Shown: positions 45,336 through 56,645 of the stretch, one piece after another | Layout: every line of letters begins with the position of its first letter | How positions within the stretch are numbered: position 1 is the first letter of the stretch | Source: Codonopsis lanceolata | Lineage: Eukaryota; Streptophyta; Magnoliopsida; Asterales; Campanulaceae | DNA length: 64,000 bases | Assembly: GCA_013146195.2 (NCBI GenBank) | Contig: CM028377.1 | Location: 6,362,239-6,426,238 of the forward strand | Reading direction: 5' to 3' | The notes under the pieces: model-generated | The model's database searches: none | Seen by the model: only the letters and a program-made list of their open reading frames with translations | What the model was told of the DNA's origin: nothing | Position numbers and translations under genes: made by a program

Positions 45336-47824
45336 TTAGCAAGATCCCAATGCCAAAACCTCTTTTATTTGCAGCTCCGTCAAAAAACATTTGCCAGCTG
45401 GTGTCATGGTCACTAATTTCCAGGACACCTTCGTCTGGAAAGCTAGGCTCAGCTATATCTTCTGATTTTAAGGGCATATCAACTAAATGGTCTGCAATTA
45501 CGCTGTCTTTGATGGATTTGAGTGTGATATAGGTTATGTCAAACTCGTTGAGAAGAAATGACCACTTAGCCAGTTGGCTGGAAAGTGAGGGCTTGCCGAA
45601 GATGTATTTTATAGGATCCATCCTGGAGATGAGCTTGATGAATCGTCTTTGTAGATAAGTTTTGAGCCTTTGCGTTTCCCAGACTAGGCCGGTGCAGCTT
45701 TTCTCCAATTATGAATAATTTAGCTTGCTTCCTTGTAGCTTCCTACTTTTGAAATAGATGGCGTTTTCGATGTAGGAATCCTCTTTTTCTTGGGCGAGAA
45801 TAGCTCCTACTGACGTGTCTATGACGGTTAAATATAGGAGGAGCGGTTTATGTGTATGGGGCGGAGCTAGCACGAGTGGATTGTAAGGTAGGCTTTTATT
45901 TTTTCGAAGGCTAGCTGGCATTTCTCGTCCCAGACATGGTTAGTATTTTTCTTTAGGAGTTTGAAGAGGGGCTCACATATGGAGGTCAGCTGTCTAATGA
46001 AGCGGCTGATATATTGCAGCCGGCCCAGGAAGCCTTTGACTTCGGTAGGAGTTTTTGGTCACGACATCTGTATAATGGCTTTAACTTTGGTCGGCTCGAT
46101 CTCGATGCCCTGCTCGGTCACGATGAATCCCAGGACCTTGCCTTTAGTAACCCCAAATGTGCATTTGGTGGGGTTAAGCTTCATTTGGTGCTTCCTTAAC
46201 CTTTCGAAGAATTTTCAAAGGTCCTTAATATGAGCGTCGTTGGCATTGCTGGAGTGCACGATCATGTCATCAACATAGACCTCCATTTCTTTATGGATCA
46301 TGTCGTGGAAGAGGGGGGTGGCAGCCCTTCGATATGTAGCCCCGACATTTTTTAGCCCAAATGGCATGACATTGTAGCAGTAGGTTCCCAAGGGAGTAGT
46401 GAATGAGGTTTTCTCCTGGTCTTCTGCTGCCATTTTAATTTGATTGTAGCCCAGCATGCCGTTGACGAAGGATCTGATTTTATGAGCGGCGATAGCGTCT
46501 ACGACAATATCAATATTGGGTAGAGGGAAGTCATCCTTGGGCGACGCCTTGTTGAGGTCGCGGAAATCTACGCAGATCCGAACCTTCCCGTTGGGCTTGG
46601 GAACGGTCACTATGTTGGACAGCCAAATCGGGTATTCAACTACCCGAATAAACTTGACATGCAGTTGCTTCATTATTTCTTCTTTCACTTGTAGTGACCA
46701 TTCCGACTTAATTCGGCAGAGCTTTTGCTTGATTGGCCAAGCATCCGGATATATGGGGATTCGGTGTTCGACTATGACTGGGTCTAGCCCGGGCATATCT
46801 TCATAGGGCCATGCAAATATGTCCACGAACTTTTTGAGGAGATCAATGAGTGCTACCCTTTCAGAGCCTTGAAGGTAGTTGCCGATTTTGATCTCTTTTA
46901 TTTCGTTGTTCAGCCCCATATTGATAGTGGATAAGTCTTCAGTTGCTGCTGATGAACGATGCTTTTCCTGTTGCTCGACTGACTTTACAAGCTCAAGCAA
47001 ATAATTTTTATTTTTTGGGTCCATTTCATCAAATGACTCATTATTATAATTATTTAATGCGTCTTTTAATGTAGGTGCAACTAAGGAATAAGCAAAGACA
47101 TTCAGATTATCATTAATAACAAACTGTGCATGGTTATTTATATTATTGAGGACTTGGGGTTTGAGATCCTCAATCTTAGGGAGCGGATCAGTAGATGACC
47201 AATCTGTAAAGCTAGGGGAAGGAAGGGGAATAGTATATCCGAAGCGGTCCACCAGATCTGCGGGAGTCAAGAGCGGGCCGGTCGTAGTATAACAGTTCTG
47301 CAGAGGCTTATCAGTAATAGGCTCAAACTCAGCAGGGAGCTTTTCATAACCAGTGCCTCCGTCTATCATACCCAAGAAACTGTCTCCCATGCCGTCGTCA
47401 TCTAGGGCCAGAGCCTAATCATCTTGGTCTATAGACCAAGTATTTTCTATAATGATAGTCTTATATGCAGTGCTACGGGGCTCCAAGGTAATCTGTTCCA
47501 TTTTATCTGTGAGAAGACTGACATCTTCAAAGATTTCCCAACCAGGGCATCTTTTCCCATTTTGATCTAACCAGGGTTCAGGAAACATGAGATAGGCTTA
47601 TGTTTCCCCTTTCTTTACAAAATAACCATTTAAGGTTTTTCTGTATGGTTGGAGAGAGGGATATTTATAAGGATGTTTCTCTTTTTCTGCCTTAGCTTTC
47701 TCACGTTTTTGTTTCATAACTGCGGCTACTTCAGCTGGAGTAGGTTTGTATCCTAGACCGAAAGGAGGGATACATTTCTTAAGTTCATCTTGGACTAAGT
47801 TAACAAGTCCTTGCTGATTTCTGC
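45304..47824 (-). pseudogene. Tat/Ogre-type RT and RNase H
   Basis: At the right is a spacer with PTPAEVAAVMKQKREKAKA (about 47600-47800) that continues the protease reading beyond the Athila insertion. Then come RT with IDLLKKFVDIFAWPYEDMPG, PKPNGKVRICVDFRDLNKAS, DDFPLPNIDIVVD, YNVMPFGLKNVGATY and the catalytic YVDDMIVHS (46215-47390). A connection region and gypsy RNase H follow (45304-45921; YLTVIDTSVGAILAQ, FDGAANKRGFGIGIL). Several frameshifts and stops occur between 45709 and 46215 and at 47391-47560. Confidence 0.88.
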
Positions 47825-49017
47825 TGATCGATGTCTTATTTTAATTATTTTATTTGCAAGTGGACAAGACTATTGTAGAATAGTTTTGAGAAGCAAGGGT
47901 CGAACCACAGAGACAATAAGATCACGAATAACACGATTATCGGTAGCAAATTATTAACCTAAGGGGGGTTTTGTATTGATTTTAATCTAAACTAATTATT
48001 ATTTTAGAGTTAACTAATTTAGCAGTAATCACAGGTTATGAAGATCTGATGGTGGAGGGAAATCTAGGATTAGGGTTTCACTTGTATCTCCTCTATAGCT
48101 TATTTTAATTAAGTATCATTCAATTTCTTGGGTTCGTTCACAAAATATAGATATAGCCTTTCGAATTACCGTTCGGTCTCCATCTCCAAATAATTCATCC
48201 ATTCTATATTGTAGGCACAAGAACATATGATCTAACTGTCACTTAGGTCATATATGGAACCTGACCCTAACTTATTACTCCCGTGCATCGATAGGTTCAA
48301 TTTATTGTGGTGGTGAGCCAGTGTACGACATATGCACATTGATCATGTAGTTATCCGCACCTCTAGGCCTTTATTATTCACAATTACATTCATTTGTTCA
48401 AAGTGAAATAATAGAGGGATTGATAAACACCACAATCAACAAGAATTGAATGAATAAAAATATATATAAAGCAATAGATTCGATACAAGTTACCTCCCAA
48501 CTCCTGGATTAATGGATGTTTAGTTCATCCTTGAAGATGAACAGCACATGGAGATGATTGAATACATGAATCGATCTTCAAAGCTTGTAATTACAACAAC
48601 TAATTATGCTATACACACTAAATCCTAAGCTAGAACTATGAAAAACTACTTTCTGGCCATCCTAGAGCTTTGGCTACCGTCCTTTATTTATACCATGGAG
48701 TTGTAGGGGGTTTAGGAATTTCAGTCAGGCTTGAAGACTCCTGAAAACGCATTCTGGCCACCTTGCGGACGCAAGATAAGAGACACCTTGCGGCCGCAAG
48801 GTGTCCAGCCTTCTCCTCTGCCGTATAATCTTCAATCTACACTTTGGCCCCTTCTTGAAATTTTTACCAAAAAGCCTTATAATTTGTATAATTTCACCCA
48901 AAACCTTGAAACTCATAAAACAACTGAAAAACACATATCAGTAGCCAAAAGCCTCGTGGAATTACTCAATTTAAGTCATAAAAGTATCCGAAATCGACGT
49001 ATAAAATACATCGATCA
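47825..49017 (-). mobile_element. Athila 3' LTR
   Basis: 1,193 bp beginning TGATCGATGTC and ending ACATCGATCA, so the ends are inverted repeats of eight bases or more. On the minus strand a TATAAATA box lies at about 48687-48694. The palindromes CTTGCGGACGCAAG (48762-48775) and CTTGCGGCCGCAAG (48787-48800) lie upstream of it. The second is the core of a perfect 24-bp palindrome at 48782-48805. Confidence 0.93.
48756..48805 (-). promoter_or_regulatory. Palindrome pair in the Athila U3
   Basis: Two CTTGCGGNCGCAAG sites 25 bp apart lie about 75-115 bp upstream of the LTR TATA box in transcription direction. The preceding block TTCTGGCCACCTTGCGG (plus strand, 48753-48769) agrees with the Tekay-type LTRs except at the two middle bases. 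In the 5' LTR the same sites (59408-59421, 59433-59446) have each lost one CG by a CG-to-TG or CG-to-CA change. Confidence 0.7.
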
Positions 49018-51394
49018 AATACCCCCAAACTTAAACTTTGCTCGTCCACGAGTAAACAATAAATACAAAAGAAATTAAACAAAAATACGAAAAATCTTTT
49101 TGGAGGGTGACACTATTTACACTCCTCTAGAAACCCACAAACTCAAGGAGACTCTTACGAAAAGCAATAAAACAAAAATCTTTTTGGCTTCAACCTCAAG
49201 TCATAATAGCATGGCATATCAAAGTAGTCTCAATCCGATGCTCACCACATATGTGCAGACTTAATCACATAAAACCGACTGACGTATACTCAAAACTGCT
49301 ACTAATCTTAATTTCTGCGTGTGTGTCTGATCACCAGTCTTAAAGAATATCTTAACTAAAACAGCTTTATTAAGCTAAGCACCACATTCTTATGAAAATC
49401 AGAGTTTAATTAAATTCAATGCATCATAAAGTATGAGATCTACCATCTAAACCCGTTCTATTACAGAAAGAGAGATCACCAAGGATTTCAAAAACTTATC
49501 CATCCATCCCATGCACTTCTATGTATGACATACAATGCTCTCCTATCCCAATTACTTGTAATAGCTAAGATTATGCTAACACAGCGAGCTTTGTGAATAA
49601 TGTGAATATGAAGTGTTAGATCAATTTTACATGACTTACTTATCAAAGAAAACAAACACAAGCATTGGCAAGAAGATCATTAGGTCTTTAATAGCTTGTA
49701 ATGTAAGGCCATGGTGTTGGGGGCTTTGATGGAAAGGGATTAGAATTCAAAGTGAGAGAGTAAGACTACCCTTTATCCCTCATACTTCCAAACAAAAGGA
49801 AGTTTTCCCTATTTAGGCTAGGACCTACAAAGACTACAAGTGGGGGGAAAGTATTTTCTTTTTCTTTTTCTAATTCCCCCCCCCCCAAACTTGTTTTGTA
49901 CAATATATCAGACTAAAAATATATCATCATTTTTCTCAGCAACATTTTTTTTCTAACATATTTTTCTCTTGAAAGCTATGCTTTCATTTGAATCTTCTTG
50001 CACTCTTCTTCTCCCGTTTTATTTTTCGTCGATCTATAATTTTTTTTCCGATAACGACGGGAAAAAGAAGTCTTCAGAAAGCTTGCCTAACTGAAAAATG
50101 GTCTCATAAAATTAATTCCCCACCCACATCCTACTCTCTCAAAGGGTAAGCTAAAAGTGAATATGCTTTTAGGGTTAAGTTAATGTGGGTAAAAGAAACG
50201 ATGTCGAACGGGGGTTTAATGTGTGCTTAGCATACTCCATTCTTTTTAATTAGGCTCGAAAGGGGACGCTAGGGATATTTTTAGTAAAAGACAGGGAATA
50301 TTTAGGCTCAAACGATCCAAAGATGGCCTAAATCATTTCTTAATGTCAAATGCTCATGCAGTCTTTAAAACAAGTAAGACACATAAAATAACATATCAAC
50401 TGTGGGAATTGTGGGGTTGAATGTTTAGCATCCCTGGATTTCACATAAGCATTCGCTAATACAGATGGTAGGGACAATTGAGACTAACATGTAGACACGG
50501 TTCGAAAGTGTGCTTGAGATATATTAGTGAGAAAAATCCAAGGGATCTAACTTATCATGCAATTTACCCTAAGTTACAATTCAATGCAACAATCATGTTT
50601 GGACGGCTATTCATCATATTCTTGTGCATATTTTGTTGAAATGAAGTAGGTGCTATAAACTATATAAAACTATTCTAATCAATCCATAATTATGACTGAT
50701 GTAGGTGCACACAGATTTGGAGAAAATCAAGAATTTTGCAAAAATCAAGTAAATTCAAGAAGGATCTATGGAAAAGTTATGTGGTTCATTGCATTAACTC
50801 CTTATCTACTAGTACTACCACACAAAAGACTCGAGGAAGAAAATTTTGAATTAAAAATATATATTTTTTAAAGAAAATTGGAGATGATGATGACACAATT
50901 GATGATGGGTCCCCATAATGGGAACCCACGAGAATCCAATATTATAGTATTCTGGTCAAGGCAACATTGCCGAAAATAAGGAAAATTCAAAAGCAAGAAC
51001 GGCGGGTGAGGAGACGACACGATAGAGGGAAAAGAAATTTTTTTCCCACCCTAAAAACGTAGCCCAACTCCACTCCTCCTTAGGCTAGGACCTGCTAAGA
51101 CTCTGGGCTTAGAATCCCCCCTCCCCCAAACTTAATTTCTATTTTGTCCCCAAAATTGAGGAACATATGAGAGGCTTGATGGGGAAGGACAAATATCAAA
51201 AGGACATAGCAGGCCCATCTAACGAAAGAGGAAGAAACTTGGGCCTTGACTCACGGCGAGTCGGGAGGAAATAACAAACGAGGACGAAACTCGGCGATTG
51301 TGCCAGGAGGAATCCCAAAATATGTGGAGACATTCTGCCCCACATGGTTAACCCAACCAAAGAAATCAGTCTGGTCGGCACGCATTAGTGCCAA
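49018..51394 (-). other. Athila 3' spacer and polypurine tract
   Basis: The minus strand ends GTTTAAGTTTGGGGGTATT directly before the 3' LTR; the G-rich part at 49018-49032 is the polypurine tract. The remaining 2.3 kb is AT-rich and non-coding, with runs such as CCCCCCCCC (about 49877) and the repeated phrase CCTCCCCCAAACTTAA. Long 3' spacers are usual in Athila elements. No gene was seen. Confidence 0.7.
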
Positions 51395-52339
51395 CTACTG
51401 ATTCGCCATATCAGCTTCAAGGGCAATTTCCTCCACCCTATTGGAGATCGCCTCTAACGGATCCTCCTCCTCCTCGTGAGGAACCCTCACTCGAGGTTGG
51501 CGAACATGCTCAAACAATATTGCCCTAGTAATGGCGGGCACCTTCCTAATCCTCTCCGCATCTAGAGCCCACCTAGCTCCAGCCTCACCACACAGTCTCG
51601 TAATCAAATGCGGGAACGAGAATCCCGCATTTGTCTTACCTCTAATCAGGGTCTGAATTTGGTTGTTGATCAGGCGGCCAACATTGACAGACCCACTGGT
51701 CAAGATGGTGTAGATCAAAACTGCCTTTGCCCAAGTCACCGTGTGTTGGTGACTGGAAGGCATGAATCGGGAGCTAATAAATTTGAACACGGCCTTGGCC
51801 GTGTTCAACAGGAAAGACTCCTCCATAGTGTGGGGACCAAATGGTGGGTTTTGGTTCTAGGTCCAAACCATACCAGGCATTGAGATGGTCGCATTGACCA
51901 CCTGGACAGGGACAGAGGCAGAAAGGTGGCGGCTATAGTCATCGGCACCGCTCGGAAAGTTAGAGGTGTCATAGCAAAGGTTAATGTTTTGGGACGAAAA
52001 ACTAATGTCCACACCCCTAACACTAACTTCCTCTAAAATAGTACCGTCTATGCCAATTTGGCCATTGGCATAGAATTCACGGACAATGGCCACAATGGCC
52101 GTGTTTGGAGAAGTAGTAAAAGGACCCCACCTACGAGCCTTAAAGTTATTCTGGAGGCCAAAATCACTAGCCTGAAATCCCCTTTCAGGGATTATGGTCT
52201 TGGAGAGCTTTGCGGAGTAGCTCTCCGACGCCTCAAAAAAGATAAAGCGGTGGACATCATACTTTTGCTCCTCCTCTTGGGAGCGGGATGTGGACGCACC
52301 AGTATTTCTACACTTGGGGGCCATTAAATTTCTAGGCAC
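51395..52339 (-). pseudogene. Athila downstream ORF (plant transposon protein domain, env position)
   Basis: Two frames. 51857-52339 holds KYDVHRFIFFEASESYSAKL, RWGPFTTSPNTAIVAIVREF and VRGVDISFSSQNINLCYD. 51395-51826 holds FKFISSRFMPSSHQHTVTW, AKAVLIYTILTSGSVNVGRL and CGEAGARWALDAERIRKV. Together they resemble the domain called putative plant transposon protein, which often follows pol in Athila elements. A frameshift or stop at 51826-51857 separates the halves. No signal peptide or transmembrane segment is evident, so an envelope role is not supported. Confidence 0.7.
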
Positions 52340-52712
52340 AAAAATTAACAGGCAGAAAAAAATATACTCTTTCCTAAAAAATTAAAATTTCAACCTATCA
52401 ACTAAAGCATACAAAATATAATTTTACGTAAAGAATACTAGCACCCTAGCATGCAAATATTTTTAATACGTCAAAAATTAAAAAGAGAGGGTGAGAGTTA
52501 CTTGGATTTTACAAGCTTTGAAGAGGAAGAGGTTGCCGGATTTCGAAGCTCTTCGCCGGAATCAATGGATATTCTCCTTCTTCAAGCTTTAATGGAGGGA
52601 AATGAGGGTGAATGGAGGAAGGAAAGTTGAAGGAGGGAGAGTCTTGATCATAGTGGGTTGCCTCCCACCTAGAGTACTTGTTTAACGTCTTTGGCTCGAC
52701 CCAACTGCAAAC
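52340..52712 (-). other. Spacer between integrase and the downstream ORF
   Basis: AT-rich with no open frame of interest. On the minus strand it begins after the pol stop with GTGGGAGGCAACCCACTATG, a phrase commonly found after pol in Athila-like elements, followed by a purine-rich leader. Confidence 0.5.
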
Positions 52713-53860
52713 CTAATCATCGGGTGGTTCATTGTCAGCAAGACGAATAAGTTCAATTGTTCTCTCTACTGACATGGGTTCAAGATATGGTTTGAGTCGG
52801 TGACCATTAACTTTAAATACTTCATTGGTCCTTGGGTTTCTAATATCAATTGCTCCATGAGGATAAATTCGAACTATAGTGAAAGGACCAGACCATTTCG
52901 ATTTTAATTTTCCGGGGAATAACCTAAGTCTAGAATTGAAAAGAAGCACTTTTAATCCTGGACGAAACATTTTGTTGGCTAATCCCATATCATGGTATTT
53001 CTTGGTATTTTCTTTATAAGTTTTAGCATTCTCATACGATTTTAACCTATGTTCTTCTAATTCATATAATTGGAACAGTCTTTCCTCACCGGCCAAGGTT
53101 AAATCTAAGTTAAGTTATTTGACAGCCCAATAGGCTCTATGTTCAATTTCAACTGGTAAATGACAGACTTTTCCATACACCATTTGGTAAGGACTCATTC
53201 CTATTGGGGTCTTATATGCGGTTCGGTATGCCCATAAAGCATCATTAAGTTTAGACTGCCAATCTTTACGGTTTGGTCTAACAATCTATTCTAAAACTGC
53301 ATTTATCTATCTATTACTAACTTCTACATGGCCAGAGGTCTGAGGATGATAGGGTGTAGCTATCTTGTGAGTTACACCATGTTTTCTAAGGACTAAATTT
53401 AGCAATTTATTGGTGAAGTGTGTTCCCTGATCACTAATTATGGCCTTAGGTACTCCAAACCGAGCAAAAAGATCTTCCACAAATTTGACCACAATTTTTC
53501 CGTCATTATTTTTAGTTCCAATAGCTTCTATCCATTTAGACACATAATCAACAACAATTAAAATATACTCACAATTATTAGAGACTGGAAAAGGACCCAT
53601 AAAATCAATACCCCACACATCAAAAATTTCAACAACCATATTTATATGCAAGGGCATTTCATTCCTTTTTCCTATTCCACCAGTTCTTTGACACTTATCA
53701 CAAGTTTTATAAAATATGCCACAATCTCTAAAAACAGAAGGCCAATATAATCCAGATTGCAAAATTTTTCTAGCAGTTTTATTACCACTAAAATGACCAC
53801 CACAAGAGTATTCATGACAAAATGCCATAATACTTTGTTAGTCTTTTTCTGAAACACATC
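52713..53860 (-). pseudogene. Athila integrase
   Basis: The zinc-binding region is HEYSCGGHFSGNKTARKIL, GLYWPSVFRDCG and CDKCQRTGG. The core has DVWGIDFMGPFP, AIISDQGTHFTNKLL and YHPQTSGHVEVSNR, so the D, D and E residues are all present. A stop at 53307-53309 and further stops (about 53287 and 53113) interrupt the way to the C-terminal part (52713-53096; FRPGLKVLLFNSRLRLFPGK, KWSGPFTIVRIYPHGAIDI, NGHRLKPYL). Confidence 0.9.
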
Positions 53861-55493
53861 TTCTAATTATAGAATCGGAACACATTTTGTATAAATGAGG
53901 TTCTTCCCAAAAATAATTCTTTGCTTATATCAACAATTTCTTTCTTTGATGAAAATCAAAGTCAGGATTTATGATATCAGACACATAATAATTGACATAA
54001 TCAGCATACCATGGATCTGAATCTTTAACTGCTAATAATTGTTCATCAGGGAAGTCTTCATTTACATGAATTTTATTATCAAGAAATTGACGTTCAAGTA
54101 AGGGTGAAAATTCTAATCTGGATAAATGGTCGGCTACGACATTTTCTGTTCCCTTTTTATCTTTAATAGTAATATCAAATTCTTGTAGTAATAACATCCA
54201 CCTTATGAGTCTAGGCTTAGCCTCTTTCTTACTCAAAAAATATTTTAGAGCTGCATGATCAGAAAATATTATGACTTTTGATCCTAACAAATATGGTCTA
54301 AATTTTTCCAATGCATACACAACTGCTAAAAATTATTTTTTTGTTGTTGTATAATTAAGTTGTGCATCATTTAATGTCCTACTAGCATAATGGATTACAT
54401 GCGATTTCCTATCTACCCTTTGACCTAACATAGCTCCAATTGCAAAATCTGAAGCATCGCACATGATCTCGAAAGGGAGAGACCAATCGGGGCTAGTTAA
54501 AATTGGGGCAGTTGTCAATCTTTCCTTTAATAAATTAAATGCATTTAAGCATTCTTGGTCAAAAATGAATTCGGTGTCTTTTGCCAACAGATTACATAGA
54601 GGTTTATAGATTTTTGAAAAATCTTTTATAAATCTTCTATAAAAACCTGCATGCCCTAGAAAACTTCTAACACCTTTGACAGAAGTTGGGGGAGGTAGTT
54701 GTGATATGACTTCAATTTTTGCCTTATCTACTTCAATTCCTTTATTAGACACAACATGACATAAGAAAAGTCCATGTTTAACCATGAAATGGCTTTTCTC
54801 CCAACTTAGGGTCAAATTAGTTTCACAACATCTTTTCAAAACCGATGTAAGATTTTGTAGGCAATGATAAAAAGAATTCCCAAATACTGAAAAATCATCC
54901 ATGAATACTTCGACACATCTTTCGACTAAATCTGAAAATATAGAAATCATGCATCATTGAAAAGTAGCTCGGGCATTACAAAGTCCAAAGGGCATTCTCC
55001 TAAATGCAAAGGTACCAAAAGGACATGTAAAAGTGGTTTTCTCTTGGTCTTCGGGTGCTACTGGGATTTGGTTGTAGCCAGAAAAGCCATAAAAAAAACA
55101 ATAATATTCATGACCAGCTAGTCTTTCAAGGATTTGATCAATAAAAGGAAAGGGAAAGTAGTCCTTCCTAATTGCCGCATTTAATTTCCTCAAATCAATG
55201 CACATTCTATAACCTGTGATAGTTCGTGTAGGAACTAATTCATCCTTCTCATTTTTAACTACTGTAATTCCTGATTTCTTAGGAACTACCTGAACTGGAC
55301 TAACCCATTTACTATCAGATATTGGGTAAATTATACTCGCATCAAGAAGCTTAAGAACTTCTTTTATAATTGCTTCTTCCATGTGAGGGTTAAGTCTTCT
55401 TTGTCTTTCTCTAGAAGGCTTACTACCTTCTTCTAAATGTATTTTATGCATACACATAGACGGACTAATACCTTTTAAATCTGCTAAGGACCA
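53861..55493 (-). pseudogene. Athila RT and RNase H
   Basis: RT: HMEEAIIKEVLKLLDASIIY, WVSPVQVVPKKSG, GYRMCIDLRKLNAAIRKDYF, FTCPFGTFAFRRMPFGLCN, then after a stop at 54954 CVEVFMDDFSVFGNS, where MDDF is the catalytic box. RNase H: LPFEIMCDASDFAIGAMLGQ, IHYASRTLNDAQLNYTTT and, after a stop at 54333, YALEKFRPYLLGSKVI and ENVVADHLSRLE. At least three stops break it. The insertion TRTITGYRMCIDLRKLN is characteristic of Athila. Confidence 0.9.
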
Positions 55494-56645
55494 TCATATG
55501 GCTTCTCTATGTGTCCATAAAACTTTTAATATGCTTTCTTCTTGTTCTTCTGTTAAATCTGCAGCAATTATAACATGTAAAGTTTTTCCTTCCCCTAAAA
55601 ATGCATATTTTAAGTGGGGTGGTAATGGCTTTAATTCTTCTTCAGGAGGAGATTTAATAGACGGAATGAATTCAGAATTTTCAGGTTTAATTGTTTCTTC
55701 TTTAACCTCTTCAATGTTTTCTACTTTTTCTTCTTCTACTTCTATTTCTTCAAAAAGTGATTTCAAAATTTCTACTTCCTCTTCATCATTATTTTCATCC
55801 TTTTCTTTTTCTATTTTATCAGAATTATTTTCTGATTCTTCTTTTTCCATATTATATTTTTCTTTATTTTTAAGGGCTTCTAATCTTTCTCTCTCTTTTC
55901 TTTCATCAGTTTCTTGAAGTTCTCTTTCTAACTCATCAATGTCAATTTTTATGGGAGGGAGAGGTCTATCATCATAAACTACAAATACATCTTTCTCATA
56001 ATCATCCTCGCAATTTTCTTCAAAATTTTGAGTTGTTAGTTTTTCTATTTCATCAATTGAGAAACATGCATTCATGTCAGTAGGTCTATTCATTGCATCA
56101 AAAACTGAGATTTCTACAGTTTCACCTAGGACTGACATTGAGAGTTTACCATTCTTATCATTTATCATTGTATTGGCAATGGCCATAAAAGGTCTGCCTA
56201 ACAAGATAGGGACTTCATTATTTGTGCAAATTTTCCTTTCCATCTCTAGGACTACAAAATCGATCGGAATGATTAATTTATCAACCTAAACTAGGATGTC
56301 TTCTACTATACCCAAAGGATGTTTAACTGAACGATCAGCTAATTGTAAAGACAAATTAGTGGGTTTTAGTTCTCCCAACCCTAATTGTTTATAGACCGCA
56401 AAAGGCATCAAATTAATACTTGCTCCTAAATCTAGCATAGCTTTCATCTTTTTAGAGCTACCCAATGAGACTTGGATATTAAAGCTGCCTGGATCTTTCA
56501 ACTTAGGGAGAAGTTCGGGTTGTAAAACTGCACTGACATTTTCAGAAACAATAATTTTTTCATTGTTTTCGAATTTGTGTTTCTTAGAGTGAAGATCTTT
56601 GAAAAACTTAGCATAAGCTAGAATATTTTTAATAAAGGTTAACAT
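55494..56645 (-). pseudogene. Athila protease and acidic linker
   Basis: Protease: FNIQVSLGSSKKMKAMLDLG, ASINLMPFAVYKQLGLGEL and, after a TAG at 56286-56288, VPILLGRPFMAIANTMI. It is followed by a strongly acidic Glu/Lys/Asn-rich linker (55640-55960, predicted coiled and disordered) and then PPHLKYAFLGEGKTLHVIIA, the usual lead into RT. A TGA at 55494-55496 separates it from RT. Confidence 0.85.

Noticed and set aside
51395..52339. Athila downstream frame as a true viral-type envelope protein
   Set aside because: No signal peptide, transmembrane segment or cleavage motif is visible; the domain resembles the plant transposon protein family instead.
55498..55917. Ser/Phe-rich plus-strand frame opposite the Athila linker
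   Set aside because: It is the antisense shadow of the Glu/Lys-rich linker in the protease-RT region.
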